A DNA stretch of 64,000 nt from Desulfovibrionaceae bacterium (GCA_019421865.1 JAHZEL010000023.1:1-64000); one strand, 5' to 3'; counted from the stretch's first letter, positions 24,198 to 33,173 are shown. Program-made: numbers and translations. Notes: generated from the sequence alone by a model not told the origin.

Positions 24198-24527
24198 CTA
24201 CAGACCGCGGGAGGGATCGCGCCGTTCTTCCACTTCGGGGAAGAAATCCGGATCGTCCTTATGCTCTTCCGAAACATAGAACGAGCAGAAGCAGGCTCCG
24301 TATTCGGCGATGTCCTGGTCACGATAGACGCAGGGACAGATGATGTCGCTGTCCTGCTGTCTGTCGGAACAGGCCAGTCGGCACGGGCAGCACATATAGC
24401 CGTAGCGTTCCTTGTTGGCGAGCAGACTTTCGGCCGTGCCGAGACAGTGATCGTGATCCGCGTGAAGATGGTATCCTTTCGTGGCGGCTGCTTTGGCCAG
24501 ATGTTCAAGCAGTTGTTCCGGCGTCAT
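24198..24527 (-). CDS. Ferredoxin:thioredoxin reductase catalytic subunit-like protein
   Basis: 109-residue 4Fe-4S protein related to the catalytic beta subunit of ferredoxin:thioredoxin reductase. Cysteines follow the family pattern: C28, CPCR (47, 49), CPC (64, 66) and CFC (79, 81), with the diagnostic blocks CSDRQQDSDIICPC and DIAEYGACFC. Such proteins pass electrons from ferredoxin to a disulfide on a thioredoxin- or glutaredoxin-like partner. The ATG at 24527 has a perfect AGGAGG upstream and lies inside the end of the preceding glutaredoxin-like gene, so the two are coupled and the partner is likely that protein. Confidence 0.85.
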   Translation of the reverse strand: MTPEQLLEHLAKAAATKGYHLHADHDHCLGTAESLLANKERYGYMCCPCRLACSDRQQDSDIICPCVYRDQDIAEYGACFCSFYVSEEHKDDPDFFPEVEERRDPSRGL

Positions 24528-24939
24528 GGAGCAGTGCCTCCTGCATGAGCTGTTTGCGGAACCCCACAATCACCTTGCCACCGGGCACCAGTATGGTGGG
24601 GAAGGTTCCGCGAGGATTGTAGGTACGCACTTTTTCCATGAGATCGGAACGCTGCGAGCCGGAGTACTCGTCCAGATAGATGACGATGTAGTCCACATTG
24701 TTGGCATCGAGAAACTTTCTGGTGTTTTTGCAGTGCTGGCAGGTAGTGAGGGCGTACATGATGGGCTTGGGGGAAACGGGATTCATGCCGAGCGCGTACA
24801 GTTCCTGATCGCCCTGAGGTTCCTTCTCGCCGGAGGAGGCTCCGTCCTGAGAGTCGGGGTCTTTCTTCTTGAGCAGGAGAACCGCGATGACGGCTATGAC
24901 GACGACGGCGGCTATGATGACGGCAACGGTAGAGTTCAT
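24505..24939 (-). CDS. Membrane-anchored glutaredoxin-like protein
   Basis: 144-residue protein with an N-terminal membrane segment (residues about 4-23, Val/Ile/Ala only), a charged linker (24-50) and a glutaredoxin/thioredoxin-fold domain with the redox pair CQHC (67-70) and the cis-Pro element TFPTILV. KKK follows the membrane span, which predicts the redox domain on the cytoplasmic side. AAGGAGAT precedes the ATG at 24939. It is coupled to the FTR-like gene by a 23-base overlap, which suggests a ferredoxin-driven dithiol relay at the membrane. The downstream thiol target is unknown. Confidence 0.8.
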   Translation of the reverse strand: MNSTVAVIIAAVVVIAVIAVLLLKKKDPDSQDGASSGEKEPQGDQELYALGMNPVSPKPIMYALTTCQHCKNTRKFLDANNVDYIVIYLDEYSGSQRSDLMEKVRTYNPRGTFPTILVPGGKVIVGFRKQLMQEALLHDAGTTA

Positions 24940-25059
24940 GGGTATCTCCTTGCGGGGCATGCCTGTGTTCTGCTGATGGAAAAAGTATGCTCCTTTTGTG
25001 AAAAAAAGCCAGAGCTAAAGCGCTTTCTCCGCGCGGAAAGGAGCAGGGAAAACCGTTTC

Positions 25060-26553
25060 TCAGGCCTTTTTCCCGTCTTTGCCCGGTTTTCTTCCTCTGT
25101 CGGCGGAAGGCTTTCTTCTGTCCGGGGCGTGTTCGCGCCGGCTGTCGCGGACATCTCTTCTCCCGCCGGAAGGACGGGGAGATTTTTCCTCGGGGCGTCG
25201 CCCTGCGGGGAAGGGACGGGTTCTGCCGTCGGCGGCACGCGGGCGGCGGCCTTCCTCTTCAAGGGTGAGAATGACGGCGCGGGATTTTCTGTCGCGCTCG
25301 GAGGTGGGATAAGCCTGACAGAGAGCTCCGGCCGGAAGATGCGAGGAGGCCGGAATGAGGGCCAGTCCCAGCGGCGTGCAGGCATAGCGCGCCCTTCCGG
25401 GATAGTCGGGCACCACGAAGGCGTCGGACACGATGCGCGCGGGCACGGCCGCTCGTCTGCGGGCGGGAGCCTGCGGCAGTTCCTCTCCTTCCTTCAGCTT
25501 TCTGAGAAGCACGAAGGAAAGGCTGATGGAGTCCTTGTCGAGTCCCGCGCGGGCGGAAATGGCGCGCAGCTCTTCCGGGGCGTGTTCCGCCGGAGCGTTC
25601 ACATGGCACCAGGCGGTGGAGCGGCGGTCCAGCATGGGGCAGCCCACACTGTGGGGGCAGGGAGAAAGCGGCATGAACAGCGGCGGCAGACCGAAATCCG
25701 ACATGTCGTCGTCTTCCATGTCGTCGTCATCGTACATGCTGCGACCGGCCTGTTCCTCGCGCAGGGCGAAGGCGGTGAGATCTTCGTATTCCGGTTCTTC
25801 CTCCACGCCGCCGAGCGCGCTCTTGCGCAGATGCGCCACCAGGCGTCCGCCCTGCCTCGTTCCGGGCTCCACGGAGAGCAGAAGTCCGTCTTCGCCGAGC
25901 ATGGTCCAGGCGCTTTCCAGAAGTTCGCGCATGCGGTCGGCCATCTGATGTCCGGGCCTTGCGCGGCGCTCTTCCATTTCATTGAGCACGTTGCCCATGC
26001 TCATCATCCACACGCTGCCGGGCTTTGCGTACACCCGGCGCGGAGCCTGGGATACCGTGGCCCGCATGGTGCGTATGGTCCACGGGCTTTCGGGATCAAG
26101 CCCTGCGCGCATGCCTTCAAAAATGCTGCGGCCGAGTTCGAGGATGTGCGGCGTGGAATCGCTCGCCACGAGCGTGACGGGGCGGCGGCGCAGATCGGGG
26201 CGGGAAAGCCACAGCGCGAGCGGAAGCGTGAGCGGACCGCTGCCCATGTCGAGAATGAGCGGCTCGTCGGGAATGCGTCCGAAGTTCATTCCCGGCAGAA
26301 GCGCAGAGAGCCGGACGAGGTTCCAGGGCAGAAAATAGCGCAGATAGGCCGAGGTCAGGCGCGGCGAGGTCCAGTAGGGGCGGCTCAGGCCGTCGCGGTC
26401 GGTGGTCAGCAGCGCGGAAAGATCGCGGCAGGCCGGGGCCAGATCGCGTTTCTGGGAGCCGTGCATGGGCATGACGTCGTCCAGAACGCGGAACAGATAT
26501 TCAAGCCCGCGGCGGGCGAAACTGTCGGGAACGGAAAAGAGCGGTGTGATCAT
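25060..26553 (-). CDS. Rsm22/METTL17-like small ribosomal subunit methyltransferase
   Basis: 497-residue protein of the Rsm22 family, linked to small ribosomal subunit assembly in mitochondria and bacteria. The SAM-binding motif I is ILDMGSGPLTLPLAL near residue 100. The four-cysteine zinc or Fe-S site appears as SPCPHSVGCPML and STAWCH near residues 310-335. An acidic insert (MYDDDDMEDDDMSD) sits at about 285. The C-terminal 70 residues are a basic Arg/Lys/Pro-rich tail suited to RNA binding. It is a single-gene unit. Methyltransferase activity is inferred from the fold; several family members may act as assembly factors rather than enzymes. Confidence 0.78.
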   Translation of the reverse strand: MITPLFSVPDSFARRGLEYLFRVLDDVMPMHGSQKRDLAPACRDLSALLTTDRDGLSRPYWTSPRLTSAYLRYFLPWNLVRLSALLPGMNFGRIPDEPLILDMGSGPLTLPLALWLSRPDLRRRPVTLVASDSTPHILELGRSIFEGMRAGLDPESPWTIRTMRATVSQAPRRVYAKPGSVWMMSMGNVLNEMEERRARPGHQMADRMRELLESAWTMLGEDGLLLSVEPGTRQGGRLVAHLRKSALGGVEEEPEYEDLTAFALREEQAGRSMYDDDDMEDDDMSDFGLPPLFMPLSPCPHSVGCPMLDRRSTAWCHVNAPAEHAPEELRAISARAGLDKDSISLSFVLLRKLKEGEELPQAPARRRAAVPARIVSDAFVVPDYPGRARYACTPLGLALIPASSHLPAGALCQAYPTSERDRKSRAVILTLEEEGRRPRAADGRTRPFPAGRRPEEKSPRPSGGRRDVRDSRREHAPDRRKPSADRGRKPGKDGKKA

Positions 26554-26637
26554 GGAGCATCCTGTGCGGAATAGGGGGCAGGTATGCGGAAAAGGGTGGC
26601 GTAATCGCCGGGGAAAAGCAAGGTGAAAATGACGCGA

Positions 26638-26677
26638 AGAGGGCGGAATCCGCGCCGTGCGGATTCCGCCCTCTTTT
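26638..26677. terminator. Strong hairpin downstream of htpX
   Basis: A 16-bp perfect stem (AGAGGGCGGAATCCGC / GCGGATTCCGCCCTCT) with a very short loop. On the plus strand it ends CTCTTTTAAT; on the minus strand, the direction of htpX, the tail is only CTCTTCGCG. It is probably the htpX terminator despite the weak T tract. Confidence 0.6.
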
Positions 26678-26691
26678 AATATGTGCGCTTA

Positions 26692-27552
26692 TCAGCCGGG
26701 ATAGCGTCCGGTATGGGCCATTTCCTGCAGGTTGGCGATGCGTTCCTCCATGGGAGGATGCGTGCTGAACATGCGGCGCAGGCTGTCGCCGGTGAGCGGA
26801 GACACGATGAACATGTTTTCCGTAGCGGGGTTGGCCTGCATGGCGATGTGGCGGCTGTAGGCATCCAGATTGTTCAGGGCTCCGGCAAGGGCCAGAGGAT
26901 CGGCGCAGTAGGAGGCGCCGGCGGCGTCGGCCATGTATTCGCGGCGACGGGAGATGGCCATCTGAATGAGGGTGGCGGCCAGCGGGCCGAGTATCATCAT
27001 GGCGATGGCGGCCAGAGGATTGCTGTTGCCTTCCTCGTCGCGTGCGCCGCCGAAGATCATGGAAAACTGCAGCATGTTGGCGATGGCCGTGATGGCCGAG
27101 GCCAGCACGCCCGCCACGGTCTGGATGAGAATGTCGCGGTGGGCGATGTGCGCCATTTCATGGGCCAGCACGCCGCGCAGCTGTTCCGGCGGCAGCAGGT
27201 GCATGATGCCCTGCGTGACGGCAATGATGCCGTGTTCCGGATCACGTCCGGTGGCGAAGGCGTTGGGGGCTTCCTGAGGCACGATGAACAGACGCGGCTT
27301 GGGCACGCCCGCTCTCTGCGCCAGTTCTTCCACCATCTGATGCACCATGGGCGCGTCTTCCGGGGCAAGTTCCTGCGCGCGGTACATGGAAAGCACTATC
27401 TTGTCTGAGAACCAGAAGCTTCCGATGTTCATGATGACGGCGAAGATGAGGGCGATGACGATGCCCTGTCTGCCGCCGAGGGCGCTGCCCATGACGATGA
27501 GAACGGCGGAAAGGCCGGCCATGAGCAGAAGGGTCTTGAGTTGGCTGGTCAT
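26692..27552 (-). CDS. htpX: Membrane zinc metalloprotease HtpX
   Basis: 286-residue M48-family protease of membrane-protein quality control. Two N-terminal membrane spans (about 7-25 and 29-48) precede the active-site HEMAH (131-135). The third zinc ligand is the Glu in REYMADAAG and further hydrophobic segments lie around 145-165 and 180-200. The ATG at 27552 has AGGAG seven bases upstream; the frame is open further but not protein-like. It is monocistronic. In other bacteria the gene belongs to envelope or heat stress regulons; no such site was recognised here. Confidence 0.93.
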   Translation of the reverse strand: MTSQLKTLLLMAGLSAVLIVMGSALGGRQGIVIALIFAVIMNIGSFWFSDKIVLSMYRAQELAPEDAPMVHQMVEELAQRAGVPKPRLFIVPQEAPNAFATGRDPEHGIIAVTQGIMHLLPPEQLRGVLAHEMAHIAHRDILIQTVAGVLASAITAIANMLQFSMIFGGARDEEGNSNPLAAIAMMILGPLAATLIQMAISRRREYMADAAGASYCADPLALAGALNNLDAYSRHIAMQANPATENMFIVSPLTGDSLRRMFSTHPPMEERIANLQEMAHTGRYPG

Positions 27553-27659
27553 AGTCACTCCTGAAGTTGACAGGTCCTGAAGGCCTGGCAGGAAGAATAA
27601 CCACGCTTTTCCCCTCTGCCAAGGGGAGGAATGGTTGCAAAGTGTTGCAGATGTCGGAA

Positions 27660-28493
27660 TCAGGCGTCGAAAGGCACGGCCGTCACGCTGCCCTGGCGGA
27701 ACACGAGGCTTTCCTTCCATCCTGCGGCAGCGGCGTAGCGGGCCAGTTCCTCAAAATTCCAGGCGACCTGCTCGGTGGCGTGGCTGTCGGAAGCAAAGGT
27801 GATGGGCAGGTTGAGCTGCCGGGCCAGCTGCAGAATTTTCGGACCGGGATAGATTTCCCGGCAGCGCTTCCGCAGGCCGGCGGAGGAAATTTCCATGGCC
27901 ATGCCCGCATTGCGTACGGCCGTGAGCGCGTCGCCCACAAGATCCATGCTCCCCGGCATGTCCAGCCAGCGGCGGAAATCCTCCACGGAAAAGATCTTGA
28001 TGAGGTCGGGATGCGCCACGATCTGGAAGAGACGCGTTTCGGCCATGCGCTTCATGGTGCGGTAGTAGCGGGCGTAGAGGTCGCAGCGCTCCTCGAAGGA
28101 GAGAGGTTCCCAGTCGTCGGAGGAGGAGTCGAAGCCCCAGCGGCCGAGAAAATGGATGCCGCCGATGAGATAGTCGTAGGGACGCTCTTTTGTCATGCGG
28201 CGGATGTAGGGGACTTCCTCTTCCAGCCAGTCCACTTCCAGGCCGAGCAGCACGGTGATGCCCTTTTCCTTCTGCTCATCCCGAAGCTGCGTGACCTCGG
28301 CGATGTAGTCGTCGAAGGTGGCGGAGAGATGTGCGCGGTACTCTTCGGGATAGTCGTAGCCTTCGGGGCGAGGAGAATGTTCGGAGAATCCCTGCACGAG
28401 AAGGCCGCGGGCCTGTCCTGCCTCGAACATCTGACGAACGCTGTCCCGGGCGTGGGAGTGATTGGTATGGGTATGAAGATCGACGCGTATCAT
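27660..28493 (-). CDS. PHP-domain phosphatase (histidinol-phosphatase HisK/HisJ type)
   Basis: 277-residue PHP-fold metallo-enzyme. Metal-binding motifs are DLHTHTNHS at residues 5-13, GFSEHSP near 35, GLEVDW near 83 and ASDSHATEQV near the end. The arrangement fits HisK/HisJ histidinol-phosphatases, which remove phosphate from L-histidinol phosphate in histidine synthesis. Other PHP phosphoesterases cannot be excluded because no other his gene is nearby. The ATG at 28493 has AGGAAG upstream. Confidence 0.75.
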   Translation of the reverse strand: MIRVDLHTHTNHSHARDSVRQMFEAGQARGLLVQGFSEHSPRPEGYDYPEEYRAHLSATFDDYIAEVTQLRDEQKEKGITVLLGLEVDWLEEEVPYIRRMTKERPYDYLIGGIHFLGRWGFDSSSDDWEPLSFEERCDLYARYYRTMKRMAETRLFQIVAHPDLIKIFSVEDFRRWLDMPGSMDLVGDALTAVRNAGMAMEISSAGLRKRCREIYPGPKILQLARQLNLPITFASDSHATEQVAWNFEELARYAAAAGWKESLVFRQGSVTAVPFDA

Positions 28494-28741
28494 GGCATGC
28501 TTCCTGTAGGGCTGAAGGTGAGGGCCGTGATGATAGCGCAGGAGCTTCTCCCCCGCAATCTCCGCAACCGGCATCGGGCGGTTTCTCTTTGATCGGGACC
28601 GGCCTTTCCGCCTCCGGCCCGGACGTGTTTTTATCGGGAAGAGTGCGTTCCTGCCTTGCATAAAGGTGCGCTTGCGCGTATGCTGTTCAGGTATTGTCCG
28701 CCTTCATGGGGCGGCATCCCTTTCAAGCCCAGGAGAACGTC

Positions 28742-28837
28742 ATGGACTTTCTTTTCTTTTTCATCGGCCTTATCTCGGTGATCTGCGCCCTCACCTACAT
28801 CAAGAAGAGTTCTCCCAACCGTCCTCATCATCATTGA
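28742..28837 (+). CDS. Very small membrane peptide, hypothetical
   Basis: 31-residue open frame with an AGGAG Shine-Dalgarno seven bases before ATG. It consists of one hydrophobic helix (DFLFFFIGLISVICALTY), then a basic, Pro/His tail (KKSSPNRPHHH). The hydrophobic span with positive charges after it predicts a single-pass inner-membrane peptide, N-terminus out. It is followed by a hairpin at 28884-28905. I do not recognise it; the ribosome binding site and composition argue that it is translated. Confidence 0.55.
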   Translation: MDFLFFFIGLISVICALTYIKKSSPNRPHHH

Positions 28838-28883
28838 TGCCGCGGGAAGCGGAAGAAGCTTCCTGCTGTGAACGGTCATAGTC

Positions 28884-28910
28884 CGGCAGAACCCGGGTTC
28901 TGCCGTCTTG
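28884..28910 (+). terminator. Terminator-like palindrome
   Basis: GGCAGAACCCGGGTTCTGCC (28885-28904) is a perfect palindrome that can fold with a small loop. It is followed by GTCTTGTTT, a weak T tract, 47 bases after the 31-residue frame. Confidence 0.5.
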
Positions 28911-28997
28911 TTTGACGTCCGCGCTTAACGGCACGGGCGTTTTTCTTTCGTTTTTTTCCGCCGGGCGCTTCTTGTGCGCTCAGGCATGCGCGATTCC

Positions 28998-29459
28998 ATG
29001 CTGCATATCGTTCTGTATCATCCCGAGATTCCGCCGAACACCGGCAACATCGCCAGACTGTGCGCGGGCACGGAAACCCGTCTCCATCTTATAGAACCTC
29101 TTGGGTTCCGCATCGACGACCGGCATCTTCGCCGGGCCGGACTTGATTACTGGCCGCATGTGGACGTGACGGTCTGGCCCACGCTTGAGGCCTATCTTCA
29201 GGCGGACGGCGCGGGGCGTCGCCTGGTGTCCACCAGTGCGCGGCACGGCGAGAGCGTGCAGCTTTTTTCCTTTACGGAGCACGACAGTCTGCTCTTCGGG
29301 CCGGAATCCTCCGGGCTTCCCGAAAGCGTGCAGGCGCTTGCCGCCGCCCATGTGCGCATTCCCGTGAAGGACTGCATACGCAGCCTCAATCTGTCCACGT
29401 CGGCGGGCATCATTCTTTACGCGGCCCTTTCCTCCCTGCATGCGCTGGAGAACTGGTAG
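28998..29459 (+). CDS. trmL: tRNA (cytidine/uridine-34-2'-O)-methyltransferase
   Basis: 153-residue SPOUT methyltransferase that methylates the wobble ribose of tRNA(Leu) isoacceptors. The N-terminus MLHIVLYHPEIPPNTGNIARLC is nearly that of E. coli TrmL. The knot motifs LLFGPESSGLP and IRSLNLSTSAGIILY bind SAM. The start at 28998 is chosen by this alignment; in-frame ATG 28986 or GTG 28974 are possible. A short CAGG 13 bases upstream is the only ribosome binding site candidate. Confidence 0.9.
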   Translation: MLHIVLYHPEIPPNTGNIARLCAGTETRLHLIEPLGFRIDDRHLRRAGLDYWPHVDVTVWPTLEAYLQADGAGRRLVSTSARHGESVQLFSFTEHDSLLFGPESSGLPESVQALAAAHVRIPVKDCIRSLNLSTSAGIILYAALSSLHALENW

Positions 29460-29617
29460 GGGCCGTGCGGGCGGAACGGCTGAAGCCGGGCTTTGCACCG
29501 TCAGGCTGTCCGCGACGCGGCAGAGGTGACGGCCGGTTTCACGGCATTCGGCTCCTGCCTGAAAACACGCTCTTCGCGGCGAGGATCACGGCATGAGGGC
29601 TGCCCGCCCTCGGCTTT

Positions 29618-32600
29618 TCAGCGGGTCTTTCCTTCTTCGGGCGGTATGCACACGGCCTTCATCTGGTGCAGGTACTCTTCATTTCTGGCCAGATAGAAGG
29701 AAAGCGGCGCGGCGAAGTTCCGCCCCACGAGTCCGTTCACGAGCAGCTGGCTGATTTCCTTTTCCAGCATGAGAATCTGCTGCATGCGCAGGAGCACCAT
29801 GCGTTCGCTGCGGGAGTAACGCTGCAGAAGAATGTCGAGCGCGTAGTTGGCGCGCGGCTGATAGAACCAGAAGTACATGAGATCGAGCGCGTTGATGACC
29901 ATGCTGACCCACAGGCGTGGATCAATGCTCTTCAGCGTTTTGGGCAGCACGTCGGGACGGTCGAGCAGCGTCATGACGTTCTTTTCCGGGAACAGTTCCT
30001 CAAGCTTGCCGTAGAGAGCCAGCGCCTCATGCAGGCGGCTGCGGTAGTCCACCATGCGTCTGCGTATGTTGCGTTCCCGGTCCGCGATGCCGTCGACGAT
30101 GCCGATGACGGTATCCGAAGCCAGCTTGACCACGAACACGGAATAGGCCGCGAGCACGGCCGGATTGCCGCCCGACGCGGAAATGCCGAGGGTCAGCACG
30201 GCGTGAAGGAAAAGGGCCAGCGGCAGAGACAGCACCGTGCAGGCGATGTCCGTCAGGATGCTTTTGGTGGAAAATCCCCGCAGAAGATGGGCGAACACCT
30301 TGAATATGCCGCATCCGGCCATGAGCACGGAGTAGGTGATCACAGGGGCGTTCACGGCGTTGAGCCCCATGCCCTGTTCCAGTATGCGCCAGCGCAGCAG
30401 CGGCTCAAGCAGCACGACGGAAAGTCCGTTGTACATGAGCGACACATAGAGCGCCGACCAGCTGACGTAGCTTTTCCAGTGCAGCACCGACGAGCGGTGC
30501 AGTCCGCCGCTGCCGAGCACGGCCTGCAGAATGTTGCGAAGGCCGGAAATGAGGAACCACAGAGGCGCGCCGAGCCAGGCCAGCCAGCCCGTCTGAGTGC
30601 AGAGGAAGGCCAGCCATGCGGGAATGAAGCCCGCAAGGACGCGCAGGGTGTTGGCCAGAGCCGTGTTGACGTAGTGGCAGGCCTCTCCCAGGCTCTGCGC
30701 TTCTTTCGGCGCAGGGATGAAACCGTTGGTCATGTGGGATTCCGTGCCGCCGAGCGTGATGATGTTGCCGCGGATGGAGCCGACGTCGGCCGTGGCTATG
30801 GAACAGTTGCCGCTGTTGCACACGATGGTGTTTTCCGACACGGGAATCCATTCCGTGTGGCGGCTCTGCCCGAAGTGGCGCAGGCCGGGAATTCTGCGCA
30901 GCGCCGAGGTCAGCAGGGAAGGTTCTTCATCCGGCGCGTCGGAACTGTACGTGACCTGTTCCAGAAGCTCCGTGCGCAGGGGAAGAAGCAGATGGGCGGA
31001 GCGACCCGGATCGTTCAGTTCCCTGCGGGCGCGCAGCGGCAGGGTTTCCGGGTAGGCGAGCCCCATGCCGTAGCGGTGGCCGGGGCGGCTCGTGGAATCG
31101 GTGCCCATGGTGGCGCGCAGCTTGGCCGTCTGATAGTAGCCGCAGAGCACGGGAATGTTCTGAAGAATGATGCGCAGCTTGCGTACCCGCGGGGAGCGGG
31201 AGGCGTCGGCGGAGTGGATCATGGCGCTGCCGCGGGGGGTGCTGAAGCTTTCATCCTCGGAAAGATCCGTGAAGGCGTCCGGCGCGGCATCCCTCAGCAT
31301 GGCGATGATGAGCTGCTTGAGCAGCGGAACGCTGCCGGCATTGATGGCTCTCTGCAGTTCGTTGATGGCCTGCAGGTGTTCCATGTCGCCGTTCTGCCAG
31401 TCCTTCAGGTTGAACAGCTCCAGATGCGTGATGCGGCCCTGACAGTCCCAGAGCAGATTGAGCACGTCTTCGGAGGTGAGGCCTGCCAGATTCAGCGTGA
31501 TGCGGCAGCCGCTCTTCAGATCGCACAGGCGGGTGAGCAGGTGCAGAGGCGTCTGATTCAGAAGATCCGGGCAGTCCGCCGACTCGCAGGAGTTCTGCAG
31601 GGCGGCGGTTTCCGGGAACAGGTCGGGATCGTTCAGGCGGGCGAGCACGGCTTCGGTCGTGAAGGAGTCCAGCGTTTCGAGGTCGTGCATAAGGACGGTT
31701 CTGTCTTCGTCGCTGACGCCGGGGGCCTCAATCTGCTCTCGCAGGGCGGCGGCGCGCTCTTCCATGAGCGGGAACAGTTTCTTGTGGATGAACTCCGCCA
31801 GATGCAGAAGCGAGGCCTGCCCGTAGCCCACGAACAGCATGAACTCGTGCTGATCGAGACTTTCCGGCATGGCGTGCAGAAGCGGCACCAGGCGCTGCCT
31901 CTCCACGGCGTTCCAGTAGTCGAGTATGCGCAGAATGCGCTTTTCCAGCCAGCGCGTGGCGGCCCGGCCTTCGTTCATCAGCGTGGACATGGCCGGTGTG
32001 GACAGAAAGGCGATGAAGTCTTCGTCGTTGGTGAAGCCGCGGGGAATCCAGATGAGATCCACGAGACGGCCCATGTGCGGCGCGTGGAAGAGCAGGCCTA
32101 TGCGCACGGTGATGCCCATGATTCTGGCGGCGCGGATCAGCTCGCTCGCGGCTTCCGGGGAAACGTAGTTGTAGTAGATGACCGTGAGCGTCCGGATGCC
32201 CTTGAGCCAGGCGTCCATGATGAGATGCGTGGCGTTCTTGCGGCCCTTGGTGTTGGCGTCGTGCACGTGGTTGTCGAACACGGCCTGATTCCAGTCTTCG
32301 GGCATTTCCAGCATGTAGTAGCGGTGCAGAAGCCTGCGTACCACAGCCTGACGACCGCCTGCCGCCTGCCGGAAGTCGTGCGCCAGACGCAGCTGCGTTT
32401 CAAAGTCGCCGTGGGCGCGCACGAGTTCCTTCATGAGCTGGACCAGAACGCGCCCCGTATTGATGCGCAGCGATGAGCGCGCCATGACCAGCACTTCGTC
32501 GCGCAGGGCGGTGAGGGCTTCGATTCTTTCGTCGGCCTGCCCCTGGGCGAGGGTGTCGAGCAGGCGCAGCACGGCAGAGGCCATGCGCAGTTCCACCGGA

Positions 32601-32740
32601 ACCGCCAGCTCCATGATGCCCGAGGGGCTCAGCTGCGGCATGAGGCTGGGCAGTCCCTTCCGGCTGTCCTTCACCGTTCGGTTGATCATGGAGAGAAGCT
32701 GATAATCCTGAGGATCGAAACGAAGGGACCGATGTGTCAT
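29618..32740 (-). CDS. Large PHP-like domain membrane protein, function unknown
   Basis: 1040-residue protein I cannot assign to a named family. Residues 1-150 are helical. At 155-230 there is a PHP-like start: FDNHVHDANTKGR (His158, His160), then a Gly-Ile strand, SPEAASELIRAARIMGI and RIGLLFHAPH, the order seen in PHP metallo-phosphoesterases. The middle, about 240-680, has leucine-rich helical stretches. About 690-880 holds five or six hydrophobic segments (GFIPAWLAFLC, ALYVSLMYNGLSVVLL, ITYSVLMAGCGIF, LSLPLALFLHAVLTLGI, AYSVFVVKLA). The last 155 residues are soluble and helical. The start at 32740 has CAGGTA upstream; 32773 is an alternative. It is single-gene. Length and codon use fit a native gene. 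Confidence 0.7.
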   Translation of the reverse strand: MTHRSLRFDPQDYQLLSMINRTVKDSRKGLPSLMPQLSPSGIMELAVPVELRMASAVLRLLDTLAQGQADERIEALTALRDEVLVMARSSLRINTGRVLVQLMKELVRAHGDFETQLRLAHDFRQAAGGRQAVVRRLLHRYYMLEMPEDWNQAVFDNHVHDANTKGRKNATHLIMDAWLKGIRTLTVIYYNYVSPEAASELIRAARIMGITVRIGLLFHAPHMGRLVDLIWIPRGFTNDEDFIAFLSTPAMSTLMNEGRAATRWLEKRILRILDYWNAVERQRLVPLLHAMPESLDQHEFMLFVGYGQASLLHLAEFIHKKLFPLMEERAAALREQIEAPGVSDEDRTVLMHDLETLDSFTTEAVLARLNDPDLFPETAALQNSCESADCPDLLNQTPLHLLTRLCDLKSGCRITLNLAGLTSEDVLNLLWDCQGRITHLELFNLKDWQNGDMEHLQAINELQRAINAGSVPLLKQLIIAMLRDAAPDAFTDLSEDESFSTPRGSAMIHSADASRSPRVRKLRIILQNIPVLCGYYQTAKLRATMGTDSTSRPGHRYGMGLAYPETLPLRARRELNDPGRSAHLLLPLRTELLEQVTYSSDAPDEEPSLLTSALRRIPGLRHFGQSRHTEWIPVSENTIVCNSGNCSIATADVGSIRGNIITLGGTESHMTNGFIPAPKEAQSLGEACHYVNTALANTLRVLAGFIPAWLAFLCTQTGWLAWLGAPLWFLISGLRNILQAVLGSGGLHRSSVLHWKSYVSWSALYVSLMYNGLSVVLLEPLLRWRILEQGMGLNAVNAPVITYSVLMAGCGIFKVFAHLLRGFSTKSILTDIACTVLSLPLALFLHAVLTLGISASGGNPAVLAAYSVFVVKLASDTVIGIVDGIADRERNIRRRMVDYRSRLHEALALYGKLEELFPEKNVMTLLDRPDVLPKTLKSIDPRLWVSMVINALDLMYFWFYQPRANYALDILLQRYSRSERMVLLRMQQILMLEKEISQLLVNGLVGRNFAAPLSFYLARNEEYLHQMKAVCIPPEEGKTR

Positions 32741-33173
32741 GGCAGTACCTGCGGCATTGAAATGGTGTTTCATAGTAGTACGAGAGGCATCCGGGCGCAA
32801 GCTGCCGGAGAAAGGAGTCCCCCGCCGGAGACGGAAAAATGACGGAATCATACAGAGGAATATTATAGTCTTAGAGAAGAAATCGAGGCATTGTACAGGC
32901 CTGCTTGACATATGTTCTGCCGGATGAGATACTTATGCCCCTATGAGACGTGTACGGCGTCGGATATGCCTTTCACGGCGTGACCGGCGACGTCGTTTTC
33001 CTCCGCTCCCCGAGGCCCCGCAGGATGGACTTTCGGCTTGCCTTCGCGCATCGGAGCCGCGCCCCGTTCCGGGAGTGATCGCGGCGGGCTGAGGAAAAAG
33101 GGCGATTTCCGCTCCACGCTGCCAGGATCGCAGACAGATCGGCGGCGTGACTTCATCTCAACCCGGAGTCTGC
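32741..33173. other. Divergent intergenic region
   Basis: 433 bases between the PHP-like membrane protein gene and rlpA. It contains the plus-strand promoter at 32905-32933 and, after it, about 240 bases of leader with several GC-rich palindromic stretches but no recognised RNA family or open frame with a ribosome binding site. Confidence 0.4.
32905..32933 (+). promoter_or_regulatory. Promoter, probably of rlpA
   Basis: TTGACA (32905-32910), 17-base spacer, GATACT (32928-32933). The next plus-strand gene is rlpA, 240 bases on, which implies a long leader. Confidence 0.5.

Noticed and set aside
29666..32476. 936-codon open frame on the plus strand opposite the large PHP-like membrane protein gene
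   Set aside because: It is an antisense shadow of a high-GC3 gene. The product is His/Gly/Val/Glu-rich with no domain, and there is no ribosome binding site; the minus-strand frame has coherent domains and membrane segments.
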